This document shows positions 15,691 through 23,635 of a DNA stretch of 64,000 bases, in pieces. Source of the DNA: Mesorhizobium sp. (GTDB lineage Bacteria > Pseudomonadota > Alphaproteobacteria > Rhizobiales > Rhizobiaceae); NCBI RefSeq assembly GCF_016793485.1, contig NZ_JAEULZ010000006.1, forward strand, positions 124,001 to 188,000. The letters are read 5' to 3'. The position numbers and the translations under genes were made by a program. The notes under the pieces are model-generated. The model was not told where the DNA came from, ran no database searches, and saw only the letters and a list, made by a program, of their open reading frames with translations. The first letter of the stretch is position 1. Every line of letters starts with the position of its first letter.

Positions 15691-15838
15691 AACCCTCCCC
15701 CTTGCGGGGAGGGTCGATCCGCGCAGCGGATCGGGGTGGGGGTCGAGGCCGTAGGACTCGGGGGCATGGATACTTGGCGATCAGCCGGCGCGGTGGATGG
15801 ACCCCCACCCCTAACCCCTCCCCACAAGGGGGAGGGGA
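15691..15838. repeat. Palindromic repeat pair between hyuA and hyuB
   Basis: The left part (15691-15744) contains the hairpin CCCTCCCC-cttgc-GGGGAGGG and a second stem CGATCCGC/GCGGATCG, ending GGGGTGGGGGTC. The right part (15799-15838) begins GGACCCCCACCCC and contains CCCCTCCCC-acaag-GGGGAGGGG. The two parts face each other. The same module recurs at 62553-62604 after dmmC. It fills most of the space between the two hydantoinase genes and may form strong RNA structure there. Confidence 0.85.
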
Positions 15839-15856
15839 ATGTCGCCACCGACGCGC

Positions 15857-17929
15857 TCATCTTCCCACCTCGATCAGAATATTTCCGTCCGCATCGCTCT
15901 TCGCCACATCGCCCGGCTCCAGCACCGTCGTCGCGTCCATCTGCTCGATGATCGCCGGCCCATGGACGATCGCATCAAGCGGCAGCTTTTCGCGGAGATA
16001 GACCGGCGTGTCGACCCAGTCGCCGTCGAACCAGACGGGCCGTACCTCGCGGCGCGCTTCATCGAGAGTGGAGGCACGGCCGGCCGGGTCGATCAGCCGG
16101 CTAAGGTCCACCGCAGGACGCACACCGATGACGGAAGTGTTGAGGTTGACGAGGTTGGCGCGGATTTCCGGAAGCTCCACCCGGAAACGCGCGAAATAGG
16201 CTTTCTCGAACAAGTCCTGCAATTGCGCGCGCGATACCTCTACCGAGGGCAGCGGTACATTCAGGATATGCGTCTGTCCGACGAACTGCATGTCGGCCGA
16301 GTGGATGGTGCGGATGGTCTCAGGCTCAGCTGCTTCCTTGGCAATCAGCGCTTGCCCCTCCTCGCGATGCCGCTCCAGCACCTGGCGCAGCCGCGCTTCG
16401 TCCACCAACGACACCGGCTGGTTGATCGTGTTGACGAAGTCGTGCCGCAGGTCCGCGACGACGCAGCCGAGCGCATTGGTGATCCCCGGCCGCGCTGGAA
16501 CCAGAACGGTGGGCAGGCCGAGTTCGCGCGCCAGCGCCGAGGCGTGCAGCGGTCCCGCGCCGCCGAAGGCGAACAGTGCGAAATCGCGCGGGTCGTAGCC
16601 CCGGCTCACCGACACCATGCGGATCGCGCCGGCCATCTTCAAATTGCCTAGCCTCAGCACCGCGCCCGCCGCCGCGATCGCGTCGAGCCCCGCCGCGCGG
16701 CCGATCTTCGCCTCGAAGATGTCCCGCACCTGTTCGACTGTCACCGGCGCATCGACGGCCAGCAGGCGTTTCGGGTCCAGCCGGCCGAGCAGCAGGTTCG
16801 CGTCGGTGATGGTTGGCTCCGTGCCGCCGCGCCCGTAGCAGACCGGCCCCGGCGTCGCGCCCGCACTTTCCGGCCCGACCTGGATCAGCCCGGAGGCATC
16901 GACGCGCGCAATGGAGCCGCCGCCCGCGCCGACCGTATGCACCGCCACCATAGGCACATGGATCGGCATGGCGTATTCGATCTCGGTCTCGTTCGAGACC
17001 GCGGGTTCAGCATTGAGGATCAAGGCGACGTCGGTCGAAGTGCCGCCCATGTCGTAGGTCACGAGGTTCTTGTGGCCGGCGCGCCTACCGGTGTAGGCGG
17101 CGGCGATGACGCCGGAGGCCGGACCGGACATCACGGTCTTCGCCGCTTCACGGGCGACGAAACGCGCCGAGATCATGCCGCCATTGCCGTTCATGATCAG
17201 GAAGTCGCGGGCATAACCCATCTTCGCCAGCTCGTTGCGCAACCGCTCGACATAGCGCTCGAGGATCGGCTGGACCGACGCGTTGACCGACGCCGTGACG
17301 CCGCGCTCGAATTCGCGCGCCTCCGAGAGCAGCGAATGCCCCGTCGTGATGTAGCCGTTCGGCCAGAGCGAGGCGGCGATCTCGGCGGCACGACGTTCGT
17401 GCGACGGGTTGGCGTAGGAATGCAGGAAATGGATCACCAGCGCCTCGCAACCGGCGTCGAGCAACTGACGGACGGCAGTCTCGACCTCATCCTCGTCGAG
17501 CGGTGTGCGGACAGCGCCGCCGGCCTCTACGCGTTCGGAAACCTCGAGGCGAAGATTGCGCGGGATGACCGGCACGAAGGTTCCGGTCATCCCATAGGGC
17601 TGCGGTCGCGTGCGTCGCCCGAGTTCGATGATGTCGCGAAAGCCCCGCGTGGTGATCATACCCGTACGCGCCAGGCGGCGCTCGAGGACGGCGTTGGTGG
17701 TCGTGGTCGTACCATGCACGATCAGGTCGATATCGGCAGCATCGACTTTGGCGACGTCAAGCGCGTTGACGACACCGAACGACTGGTTGTCGACCGTGGT
17801 CGGTACCTTGGCGATACGCACACCAGCGGAAGTGCGTCCGTCGATCATGATGAGGTCGGTGAATGTGCCGCCGACATCGATGCCTGCGACTACGGTTCCT
17901 GCGCGTCCTGCCGGATTTTTCTCAGTCAT
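15857..17929 (-). CDS. hyuA: Hydantoinase A / oxoprolinase family protein
   Basis: This 690-residue subunit has the ATP-grasping actin-like fold of the HyuA family. The phosphate motif DVGGTFTD is at residues 18-25, then HGTTTTTNAVLERR, MGGTSTDVALI and VGAGGGSIARVD, all expected. The C-terminal part contains GPAIIEQMDATTVLEPG. HyuA with HyuB hydrolyses cyclic amides, usually with ATP. The gene is transcribed away from the ferredoxin reductase gene, and the intervening region carries copy B of the 25-bp motif, so it probably responds to the same signal as the molybdenum hydroxylase operon. Confidence 0.92.
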   Translation of the reverse strand: MTEKNPAGRAGTVVAGIDVGGTFTDLIMIDGRTSAGVRIAKVPTTVDNQSFGVVNALDVAKVDAADIDLIVHGTTTTTNAVLERRLARTGMITTRGFRDIIELGRRTRPQPYGMTGTFVPVIPRNLRLEVSERVEAGGAVRTPLDEDEVETAVRQLLDAGCEALVIHFLHSYANPSHERRAAEIAASLWPNGYITTGHSLLSEAREFERGVTASVNASVQPILERYVERLRNELAKMGYARDFLIMNGNGGMISARFVAREAAKTVMSGPASGVIAAAYTGRRAGHKNLVTYDMGGTSTDVALILNAEPAVSNETEIEYAMPIHVPMVAVHTVGAGGGSIARVDASGLIQVGPESAGATPGPVCYGRGGTEPTITDANLLLGRLDPKRLLAVDAPVTVEQVRDIFEAKIGRAAGLDAIAAAGAVLRLGNLKMAGAIRMVSVSRGYDPRDFALFAFGGAGPLHASALARELGLPTVLVPARPGITNALGCVVADLRHDFVNTINQPVSLVDEARLRQVLERHREEGQALIAKEAAEPETIRTIHSADMQFVGQTHILNVPLPSVEVSRAQLQDLFEKAYFARFRVELPEIRANLVNLNTSVIGVRPAVDLSRLIDPAGRASTLDEARREVRPVWFDGDWVDTPVYLREKLPLDAIVHGPAIIEQMDATTVLEPGDVAKSDADGNILIEVGR

Positions 17930-18008
17930 TCACGAAATCCGAAACGTCGAATCTCGAAACCGCCGGCATGTTGGAAGCCTGTTCCACGCTGCAATCTTGA
18001 CCAGATAT

Positions 18009-18033
18009 TCATTTGTATACTAATAAATTTCCC
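18009..18033. promoter_or_regulatory. Shared 25-bp regulatory motif, copy B
   Basis: The sequence starts TCATTTGTATACTAAT and matches 21 of 25 bases with 5993-6017. Its core ATT-t-GTATAC-t-AAT is a perfect palindrome apart from the two spacer bases. The site is 79 bases upstream of hyuA and 94 bases upstream of the ferredoxin reductase gene. Sites of this shape are typical of GntR/FCD repressors. It is the best sequence evidence that the 6-kb and 18-kb transcription units form one regulon. Confidence 0.6.
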
Positions 18034-18127
18034 AAACAAGGCATCACCGTTCCAGCCTTTCGCCCGACGCACCGGATGTCTCCTGCTCCGGGGTGCGGTG
18101 GGCATCGTGCCGTTGAAAGGGTCGAGA

Positions 18128-18955
18128 ATGCAGCAAACCGCAACCGCCGTGAAGGACGACGCCGAGCGCGTCGCCTTTCCGATTCCGGCAAACGTCTTCG
18201 CCGAAAAAGTCGTGTCGGTGAAGCACTATACCGACCGTCTTTTCTCCTTCCGCGTGACGCGGCCGCAGGCCTTCCGCTTCCGCTCCGGCGAGTTTGTCAT
18301 GATCGGCCTGCCCAATGCCGAGAAGCCGGTGTTCCGCGCCTATTCGATCGCCAGCCCCGCTTGGGACGAGGAGATCGAGTTCTTCTCGATAAAGGTGCCG
18401 GATGGTCCGCTGACCTCGCATCTGCAGAAGGTGCAGCCGGGCGACACCGTGCTGTTGCGCCACAAGACGACCGGCACGCTTGTCGTCGATGCGCTGACGC
18501 CGGCCAAGCGCCTGTTCATGATCTCGACCGGCACAGGCATTGCGCCCTTCGCCAGCCTCGTGCGCGATCCCGATACCTACGAGAAGTTCGACCAGATCAT
18601 CCTCACCCATACCTGCCGCGATCACGCAGAGCTCGCCTATGGCGTCGAGCTGTTTGAGGCGCTTGCCGCAGATCCACTGATCGGCGAGGTGGTGCAGGAC
18701 CGGGTGACGCTGTATTCGACGACGACACGCGAGATCACCCCGCGCATGGGCCGCATCACGCGGCTGATCGAGACGGGCCGCTTCTACGAGGATCTTGGCA
18801 TCGCGCCGCTCTCGCCCGAGACCGACCGCGTCATGATCTGCGGCTCCATGCACATGCTCAAGGACGTCAAGGAACTGGTCGAAGGCCTCGGCTTCAAGGA
18901 AGGCTCTCTCGCTCATCCTGCCGATTTTGTCGTCGAGCGCGCCTTCGTCGGCTGA
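18128..18955 (+). CDS. fpr: Ferredoxin--NADP reductase
   Basis: This 275-residue FAD enzyme moves electrons between NADPH and ferredoxin or flavodoxin. The FAD motif RAYS is at residues 70-73, the pyridine nucleotide motif GTGIAP is at 135-140, and the CGSMHML segment and the C-terminal VVERAFVG are as in bacterial subclass I reductases. The ATG at 18128 is the start that gives the usual length; the frame is open far upstream, antisense to hyuA, which is not coding. Its position beside the 25-bp motif suggests it supplies low-potential electrons to the ring reductase encoded at 9.7 kb. A housekeeping role is equally possible. Confidence 0.93.
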   Translation: MQQTATAVKDDAERVAFPIPANVFAEKVVSVKHYTDRLFSFRVTRPQAFRFRSGEFVMIGLPNAEKPVFRAYSIASPAWDEEIEFFSIKVPDGPLTSHLQKVQPGDTVLLRHKTTGTLVVDALTPAKRLFMISTGTGIAPFASLVRDPDTYEKFDQIILTHTCRDHAELAYGVELFEALAADPLIGEVVQDRVTLYSTTTREITPRMGRITRLIETGRFYEDLGIAPLSPETDRVMICGSMHMLKDVKELVEGLGFKEGSLAHPADFVVERAFVG

Positions 18956-19037
18956 TTTTTTCGCCCGGCGACATCGGTCGGCGGGCGATTCCCACTTGTC
19001 GTACAGCCCCACACCTGCAAAAAGATGCGCGGATATG

Positions 19038-19055
19038 CCGTACCCGCTGGTACGG
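19038..19055. promoter_or_regulatory. Inverted repeat upstream of the FAH-family gene
   Basis: CCGTACC and GGTACGG are perfect 7-bp arms around a 4-base centre, 107 bases upstream of the ATG at 19162. It could be an operator or part of the 5' leader. It does not resemble the 25-bp shared motif. No protein is assigned. Confidence 0.35.
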
Positions 19056-19161
19056 TAGACTCTGGCGGTCGAATCCATTTGTCGGACGTTTCCGACCTGT
19101 CCTCCGCCGAATGTGACCATGCCTGCCGCGCACCTGAAAACCGGCCGGCCCTCAGGAGGGA

Positions 19162-20013
19162 ATGTCCTTGAAACTGCTGCGTTATGGAAAGCCGGGCAAG
19201 GAGCGTCCGGGCGTGCTCGATGCGGATGGCAAGATCCGCGACCTGTCGGAGCATGTGTCTGATGTCGCCGGCGCCGCGCTCGCGCCCGCCGCGCTGAAGA
19301 AGTTGTCGAAGATCGATCCCAAGACGTTACCGCTGGTTCGCGGCAATCCGCGCCTGGGCCCCTGCGTCGCCGGCACCGGCAAGTTCATCTGCATCGGACT
19401 GAACTATGCGGACCACGCGGCCGAGTCCAACCTGCCGGTTCCTTCCGAGCCGGTCATCTTCATGAAGGCCTCTTCGGCGATCGTCGGCCCCGATGACGAC
19501 GTGCTCATCCCGCGCGGCTCGAAGAAGACCGACTGGGAAGTCGAGCTCGGTGTCGTCATCGGCAAGAAGGCGAAGTACGTCTCCGAGGCCGAGGCGCTCG
19601 ACTATGTCGCCGGTTATTGCGTTTCTCACGACGTTTCGGAGCGCGCCTTCCAGACCGAGCGCCAGGGCCAGTGGACCAAGGGCAAGAGCTGCGACACCTT
19701 CGGTCCGATCGGCCCGTGGATGGTCACGAAGGACGAGGTCGCAGATCCGCAGAACCTGAGGATGTGGTTGAAGGTCAACGGCAAGACCAGGCAGGATGGC
19801 TCGACCAAGACCATGGTCTATGGCGTCGCCCATCTCGTGTCCTACCTGTCGCAGTTCATGTCGCTGCTGCCCGGCGACATCATCTCCACCGGCACGCCGC
19901 CCGGCGTCGGCATGGGCATGAAGCCGCCGAAGTTCCTGAAGAACGGCGACGTGGTCGAGCTCGGCATCGAAGGACTCGGCACGCAGAAGCAGACCTTCGT
20001 CCAGGACAAGTAG
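19162..20013 (+). CDS. Fumarylacetoacetate hydrolase family protein (ureidoglycolate lyase-like)
   Basis: This 283-residue protein belongs to the FAH superfamily. Visible are IGLNYADHAAESN, EPVIFMKASSAIVGP, and the metal-ligand segment DWEVELGVVIGKKAKYV, followed by GYCVSHDVSERAFQ and STGTPPGVGMGMKPP at the end. The N-terminal MSLKLLRYGKPGKERPGV with LDADGKIRDLS is typical of members annotated as ureidoglycolate lyase, but the family also includes decarboxylases and hydratases for ring-cleavage products. The start follows AGGAGGG. A role late in the heterocycle pathway is possible but not shown by the sequence. Confidence 0.85.
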   Translation: MSLKLLRYGKPGKERPGVLDADGKIRDLSEHVSDVAGAALAPAALKKLSKIDPKTLPLVRGNPRLGPCVAGTGKFICIGLNYADHAAESNLPVPSEPVIFMKASSAIVGPDDDVLIPRGSKKTDWEVELGVVIGKKAKYVSEAEALDYVAGYCVSHDVSERAFQTERQGQWTKGKSCDTFGPIGPWMVTKDEVADPQNLRMWLKVNGKTRQDGSTKTMVYGVAHLVSYLSQFMSLLPGDIISTGTPPGVGMGMKPPKFLKNGDVVELGIEGLGTQKQTFVQDK

Positions 20014-20032
20014 TCTGTCGCGAGACTTATCG

Positions 20033-20062
20033 AGGCCGCCGATCTCCCGAGGTCGGCGGCCT
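20033..20062 (+). terminator. Hairpin terminator between the convergent FAH and cyclase genes
   Basis: GGCCGCCGA (20034-20042) pairs perfectly with TCGGCGGCC (20053-20061), extended by one A-T pair, around a 10-base loop. It is followed by CTTGTCATTTG, a weak T-tract. It lies between the stop codons of two convergent genes and probably ends the plus-strand transcript. Confidence 0.65.
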
Positions 20063-20064
20063 TG

Positions 20065-21285
20065 TCATTTGTCGGCCTCCGGATCGAGCGTGAACAGCTC
20101 CTGCGCGCGGCCGACGCCGCGAAGCGCGTAGCGCCCGACGGAGACGAGTCGTTCGCGATCTTGTGACGGCAGGGCGTCGCGAAAGTCCGATGAGAAAAGC
20201 ACGTCGCGATCGGCAGACCGGCACATTGAGGCGATGCGGCTGGTCTCGTTGACCGCCTGCCCGACGACAGTGAAGTCGAGCCTGTCCTTGCTGCCGATGT
20301 TGCCGTAGAACACGTCGCCGGTGTGCAGCCCGAGATAGACCGACGATACGGGCAGACCAGAGGCGACACGGCGCAGGTTTAGCTCGGCGTGCTTCCTGCG
20401 CATGTCGGCCTCTGCACGCAGCGCTGCGGCACAGGCTTCGGCCGAACCGTCGGCGGTGAAGATAGCGAGCACACCATCGCCCATGAGTTTCAGCACGTCG
20501 CCGCCCGCGCCGTGTACCGATGTGATGACGATCTCTGCGTAGTCGTTCAGGAACGGTATGAGCTGGTCGCTCTCGATGCTTTCCGACAGTTTCGTATAGC
20601 CCTGCATGTCGGAGAACCAGATGACCGCGTTGATGCGCTCGGCCGCACCACGCGACACCCGCCCCTCCAGAACCCGCCGGCCGGGATCGCGGCCGAGATA
20701 GGCTTCGGCAAGCGACTGCGCCACGCGCATCAGCGAGGCCGACTTGATGGCGAGGCCAAGAACCGGAACCAATCGGCGCAGCCCTGCGAGGTCAGAGTCT
20801 GAAAAGCCTCCCTTGCGGTTGGTCGTCCAGCGCGACATGAAGCAGTCCATCTCGCCGATCGCCGCTTCCTTGTCGAAACGCTGAACCATTGCGAACCAGT
20901 CCGTCTGGCCTTCCAGCCGCAATTCCTCCATCACCGTGAACTCGGCTTTCTCGATCGTATCGAGCCGCCGATGCATTTCGTCCTCGCCGCTTTGCAGCAG
21001 ATGGTAGAAGGGGCTGTTCACCCAGTTCGTCGCGTCGTCTCCGTCAACATTGCTAGGCCCATACTGGGCCATCGGTGTTTCCAGAGGTTTGTCTCCATTC
21101 CAGAAGAACACGCGTCCCTCATAGACGGGATGCAGCGTGTCCATGATCGCAAGCCCGCGTGTGATGGAGATGCCCGCGGCGACGCAGCGATCGCAGAAAC
21201 CGTGCAGCAGGCTGATCTCGTCATCGCCGGCCAGCCCCCGCTTCACTGTCCAGTCCGCGATGGTGGCGATTTCGGCGTCGACCAT
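20065..21285 (-). CDS. Adenylate/guanylate cyclase, class III catalytic domain
   Basis: This 406-residue cytosolic protein has a C-terminal class III cyclase domain from about residue 215. The first metal aspartate is in VIWFSDMQGYTKLSE, the second in LKLMGDGVLAIF, and the substrate and transition-state residues are in DRLDFTVVGQAVNETSRI. All catalytic residues look present, so it should make cAMP or cGMP. The N-terminal 210 residues show no transmembrane segment and resemble the sensor half of many rhizobial cyclases. Rhizobia carry many such genes. Its neighbours give no clue to the signal. Confidence 0.9.
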   Translation of the reverse strand: MVDAEIATIADWTVKRGLAGDDEISLLHGFCDRCVAAGISITRGLAIMDTLHPVYEGRVFFWNGDKPLETPMAQYGPSNVDGDDATNWVNSPFYHLLQSGEDEMHRRLDTIEKAEFTVMEELRLEGQTDWFAMVQRFDKEAAIGEMDCFMSRWTTNRKGGFSDSDLAGLRRLVPVLGLAIKSASLMRVAQSLAEAYLGRDPGRRVLEGRVSRGAAERINAVIWFSDMQGYTKLSESIESDQLIPFLNDYAEIVITSVHGAGGDVLKLMGDGVLAIFTADGSAEACAAALRAEADMRRKHAELNLRRVASGLPVSSVYLGLHTGDVFYGNIGSKDRLDFTVVGQAVNETSRIASMCRSADRDVLFSSDFRDALPSQDRERLVSVGRYALRGVGRAQELFTLDPEADK

Positions 21286-21378
21286 GATTCCTCTTACTGC
21301 TTGGCAGCCACAATGCGATGCACGGCAGTAGTGTTCAAGACAGCCGAGAGCGTCGCGATGTCGAAAGAAATCGCCGTC

Positions 21379-22671
21379 TCACCGGCCCGGCCGGTACCAA
21401 CTATCGAGACCGTTCTGGAGTTCCGTCGCAGCCTCTTGAGGCGTTTCGGCGCCGTTGACGACAGCGGTCGCCTTCAGCCTGGTCTCGCCCGCGAGGTCAG
21501 GCGTTCCGCGCGACAGGACTGCGTCTGTCGAGCGCAATGTCGACTTGCAACGGCTGCGCCAGGACGCAAACTGCGCGGCCAGCGGCTGATCGATGGCTTT
21601 CGGCGTCTGGATCAGGCCGAAGAAACCGGGCAGGGCATCCGCATAGAGTGCCGCGAACTCCGGCGACGCCACCCAGGCGAGGAATGTTCTTGCCGCCTCG
21701 ACATTCGCGCTTTTCGCGTTCAATCCGATCCCGATGTCGGGTTGGTCGGAGATGTAGCAGGGGTCGCTAGGCTTCGGGACGGGCGGCGGGAATGCGCCAA
21801 GCGTGAACCGCGCCTGCGCCTGGAAGCCGGAAATTTCCCATGATCCTGCAGGATAGATCGCGGCGCGGCCTGACGCGAAAAGTCTCTGGCTATCGGCATA
21901 GGATCGCTTGTCGAAATCCGTACCGAGATAGTCCCTCCACCGTGCAAGCGTCGCCAATGGCTCTGCCCATTTCGGGTCGGTGAGCTTCTGCATGCCGGCA
22001 ATGAGCGCCCTGCGCCCTTCCTCCCCCTTCCAGTAGGCAGGGCCGATGTTCTGATAGCCGAGGATGCCGGCCTCCCACCCATCCTTCGTTCCCATGGCCA
22101 GCGGCACATAGGTCCCGTCTGCCTTGAATTTTTCTAGCGCGGCGAAGAACTCCTCCTCCGTTGCCGGTGCTTGGATGCCCAGTTTCTCGAACGCATCCGC
22201 ATTGTAGATGAAGCCCTGGATCACCGAGGCGATCGGGACGCAGAAGGTCGTCTTCCCGTCGTCGGTGGACCATGCCGATCTGGCGAAGGTGGAAAACTTT
22301 TCGATTCCCGTCAGGTCGTTCAACGGCGCCAGATAACCCTTGTTGAACAGGTCCAGCGAGGCGTCGAAGGGCCGGCAGGCGATCAGGTCGCCGGCCTTGC
22401 CTGCAGCAAGCCGTGCCGCCACCTGAGTGTCGTAGGTTTCCCCGTCGGTAGGCGAGAAAACGACTTTGGTGCCGGCGTTGCGTGCCTCGAAGGCGGGGAT
22501 GATCTTGTCCTGCCAGACCGGCAGGTCGTCCTCGCGCCAGCTTTCGATGACGATCGTTTTCTCTTGGGAGATCGCCACGCTTGTGCCGAGCAGCAGGATG
22601 GCGAGTGTCACGCGTATGGTCGGCAAATCGGGCAGTCCTCTCCATTCCTCATTCGATCGCAACGACGACAT
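21379..22671 (-). CDS. Extracellular solute-binding protein family 1, sugar ABC transporter type
   Basis: This periplasmic binding protein of about 430 residues has a hydrophobic signal segment (VTLAILLLGTSVAIS) ending near SQE. The mature part opens with KTIVIESWREDDLPVWQDKI and contains VPIASVIQGFIYNADAFEKLGI, typical of family 1 sugar-binding proteins. The ATG at 22671 is chosen; an earlier in-frame ATG at 22710 would overlap the divergent promoter. No permease genes are adjacent, so it must work with a transporter encoded elsewhere. The amino-sugar genes transcribed in the opposite direction suggest an amino-sugar ligand. Confidence 0.8.
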   Translation of the reverse strand: MSSLRSNEEWRGLPDLPTIRVTLAILLLGTSVAISQEKTIVIESWREDDLPVWQDKIIPAFEARNAGTKVVFSPTDGETYDTQVAARLAAGKAGDLIACRPFDASLDLFNKGYLAPLNDLTGIEKFSTFARSAWSTDDGKTTFCVPIASVIQGFIYNADAFEKLGIQAPATEEEFFAALEKFKADGTYVPLAMGTKDGWEAGILGYQNIGPAYWKGEEGRRALIAGMQKLTDPKWAEPLATLARWRDYLGTDFDKRSYADSQRLFASGRAAIYPAGSWEISGFQAQARFTLGAFPPPVPKPSDPCYISDQPDIGIGLNAKSANVEAARTFLAWVASPEFAALYADALPGFFGLIQTPKAIDQPLAAQFASWRSRCKSTLRSTDAVLSRGTPDLAGETRLKATAVVNGAETPQEAATELQNGLDSWYRPGR

Positions 22672-22758
22672 AACCTGCGATTCGCGATCGCGCCAAATAA
22701 AGCTTGGCAAATTGGCGTCTTGTTGGCATCACCTGCGCCGGAATACGGAGATTGGTCC

Positions 22759-23631
22759 TTGGATTTTCTGCTGGGCGTCGATGGTGGCGGAACCGGATGC
22801 AGGGCAGCGATTGCGACTGCTTCGGGCGAGATTGTCGGCCGCGGCAAGAGCGGTCCCGCCAACATCCGCACCGACCTGACCGGTGCGCGCGACAACATCG
22901 TGGCGGCCGCGCGACAAGCCGCCGCGGCGGCAGGCCTCGATCCCGGCGTCATCGACCGATTGCGCGCGATCCTAGGACTCGCCGGCGCGAATGTCGGCGA
23001 CTACGGACGCCAGCTTGAAAACATCCTGCCTTTCGCCAAAAGCCGCGTCGTCAGCGACGCGCTGATCGCGCTGGAAGGGGCCGTCGGCGACGGCGGCGAT
23101 GGCGCCATCGCCATTGTCGGCACCGGCACTGCCTATCTCATTCGCCGTGGCGGCGTGGAACACCCGCTTGGAGGCTGGGGCTTCCAGGTCGGCGACCAGG
23201 GTGCAGGCAGTCGTGTTGGCCGCGAGGCCCTTGAAGAGGCGCTGCTGGCGTATGACAGGGTGCGCCCGGCCTCGCCGCTCAGCGATGCGATCCTTGCATC
23301 CTTCGGGAACGACCCAAATGCCATCGTCGAATTCTCGCTTGGTGCGAAGCCCGGGGATTTCGGAAATTTTGCGCCGAAGGTTCTCGAATACGCGGCCAAA
23401 GGCGACGTGATCGCAGGCGAAATCCTCGCCCGCGCCGTCGCCGCGATAGAAGCATCGCTCTCCGCGCTCGGCGTTGATCAGGATACGCCGCTCAGCCTGC
23501 TGGGCGGTCTCTCGCAATTCTACGCCGAAAATCTCTCCGAACCTTTCCGGACACTCATCAGGCGGCCACGCACCGATGCGCTGGGGGGCGCGGTGTCGAT
23601 GGCTGTCCGGACATTCGGCATAATGGAGTAG
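22759..23631 (+). CDS. BadF/BadG/BcrA/BcrD-type ATPase, probable N-acetylglucosamine kinase
   Basis: This 290-residue kinase of the actin-like fold carries the phosphate motif GVDGGGTGCRAAI at the N-terminus, the adenosine motifs AIVGTGTAYLI and GGWGFQVGDQGAGSRVGREAL, and GGLSQFYAENLSE. Members next to nagA and SIS deaminases phosphorylate GlcNAc or related amino sugars. The start is a TTG at 22759, preceded by GGAG at 22747-22750; no in-frame ATG gives a sensible length. It ends four bases before the next gene, so the three sugar genes form one operon. Confidence 0.85.
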   Translation: MDFLLGVDGGGTGCRAAIATASGEIVGRGKSGPANIRTDLTGARDNIVAAARQAAAAAGLDPGVIDRLRAILGLAGANVGDYGRQLENILPFAKSRVVSDALIALEGAVGDGGDGAIAIVGTGTAYLIRRGGVEHPLGGWGFQVGDQGAGSRVGREALEEALLAYDRVRPASPLSDAILASFGNDPNAIVEFSLGAKPGDFGNFAPKVLEYAAKGDVIAGEILARAVAAIEASLSALGVDQDTPLSLLGGLSQFYAENLSEPFRTLIRRPRTDALGGAVSMAVRTFGIME

Positions 23632-23635
23632 TGAC

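Noticed and set aside
16937-18127. Upstream part of the open frame that ends in the ferredoxin reductase gene
   Set aside because: It is antisense to hyuA. The reductase family begins at the ATG at 18128, so the extension is not coding.
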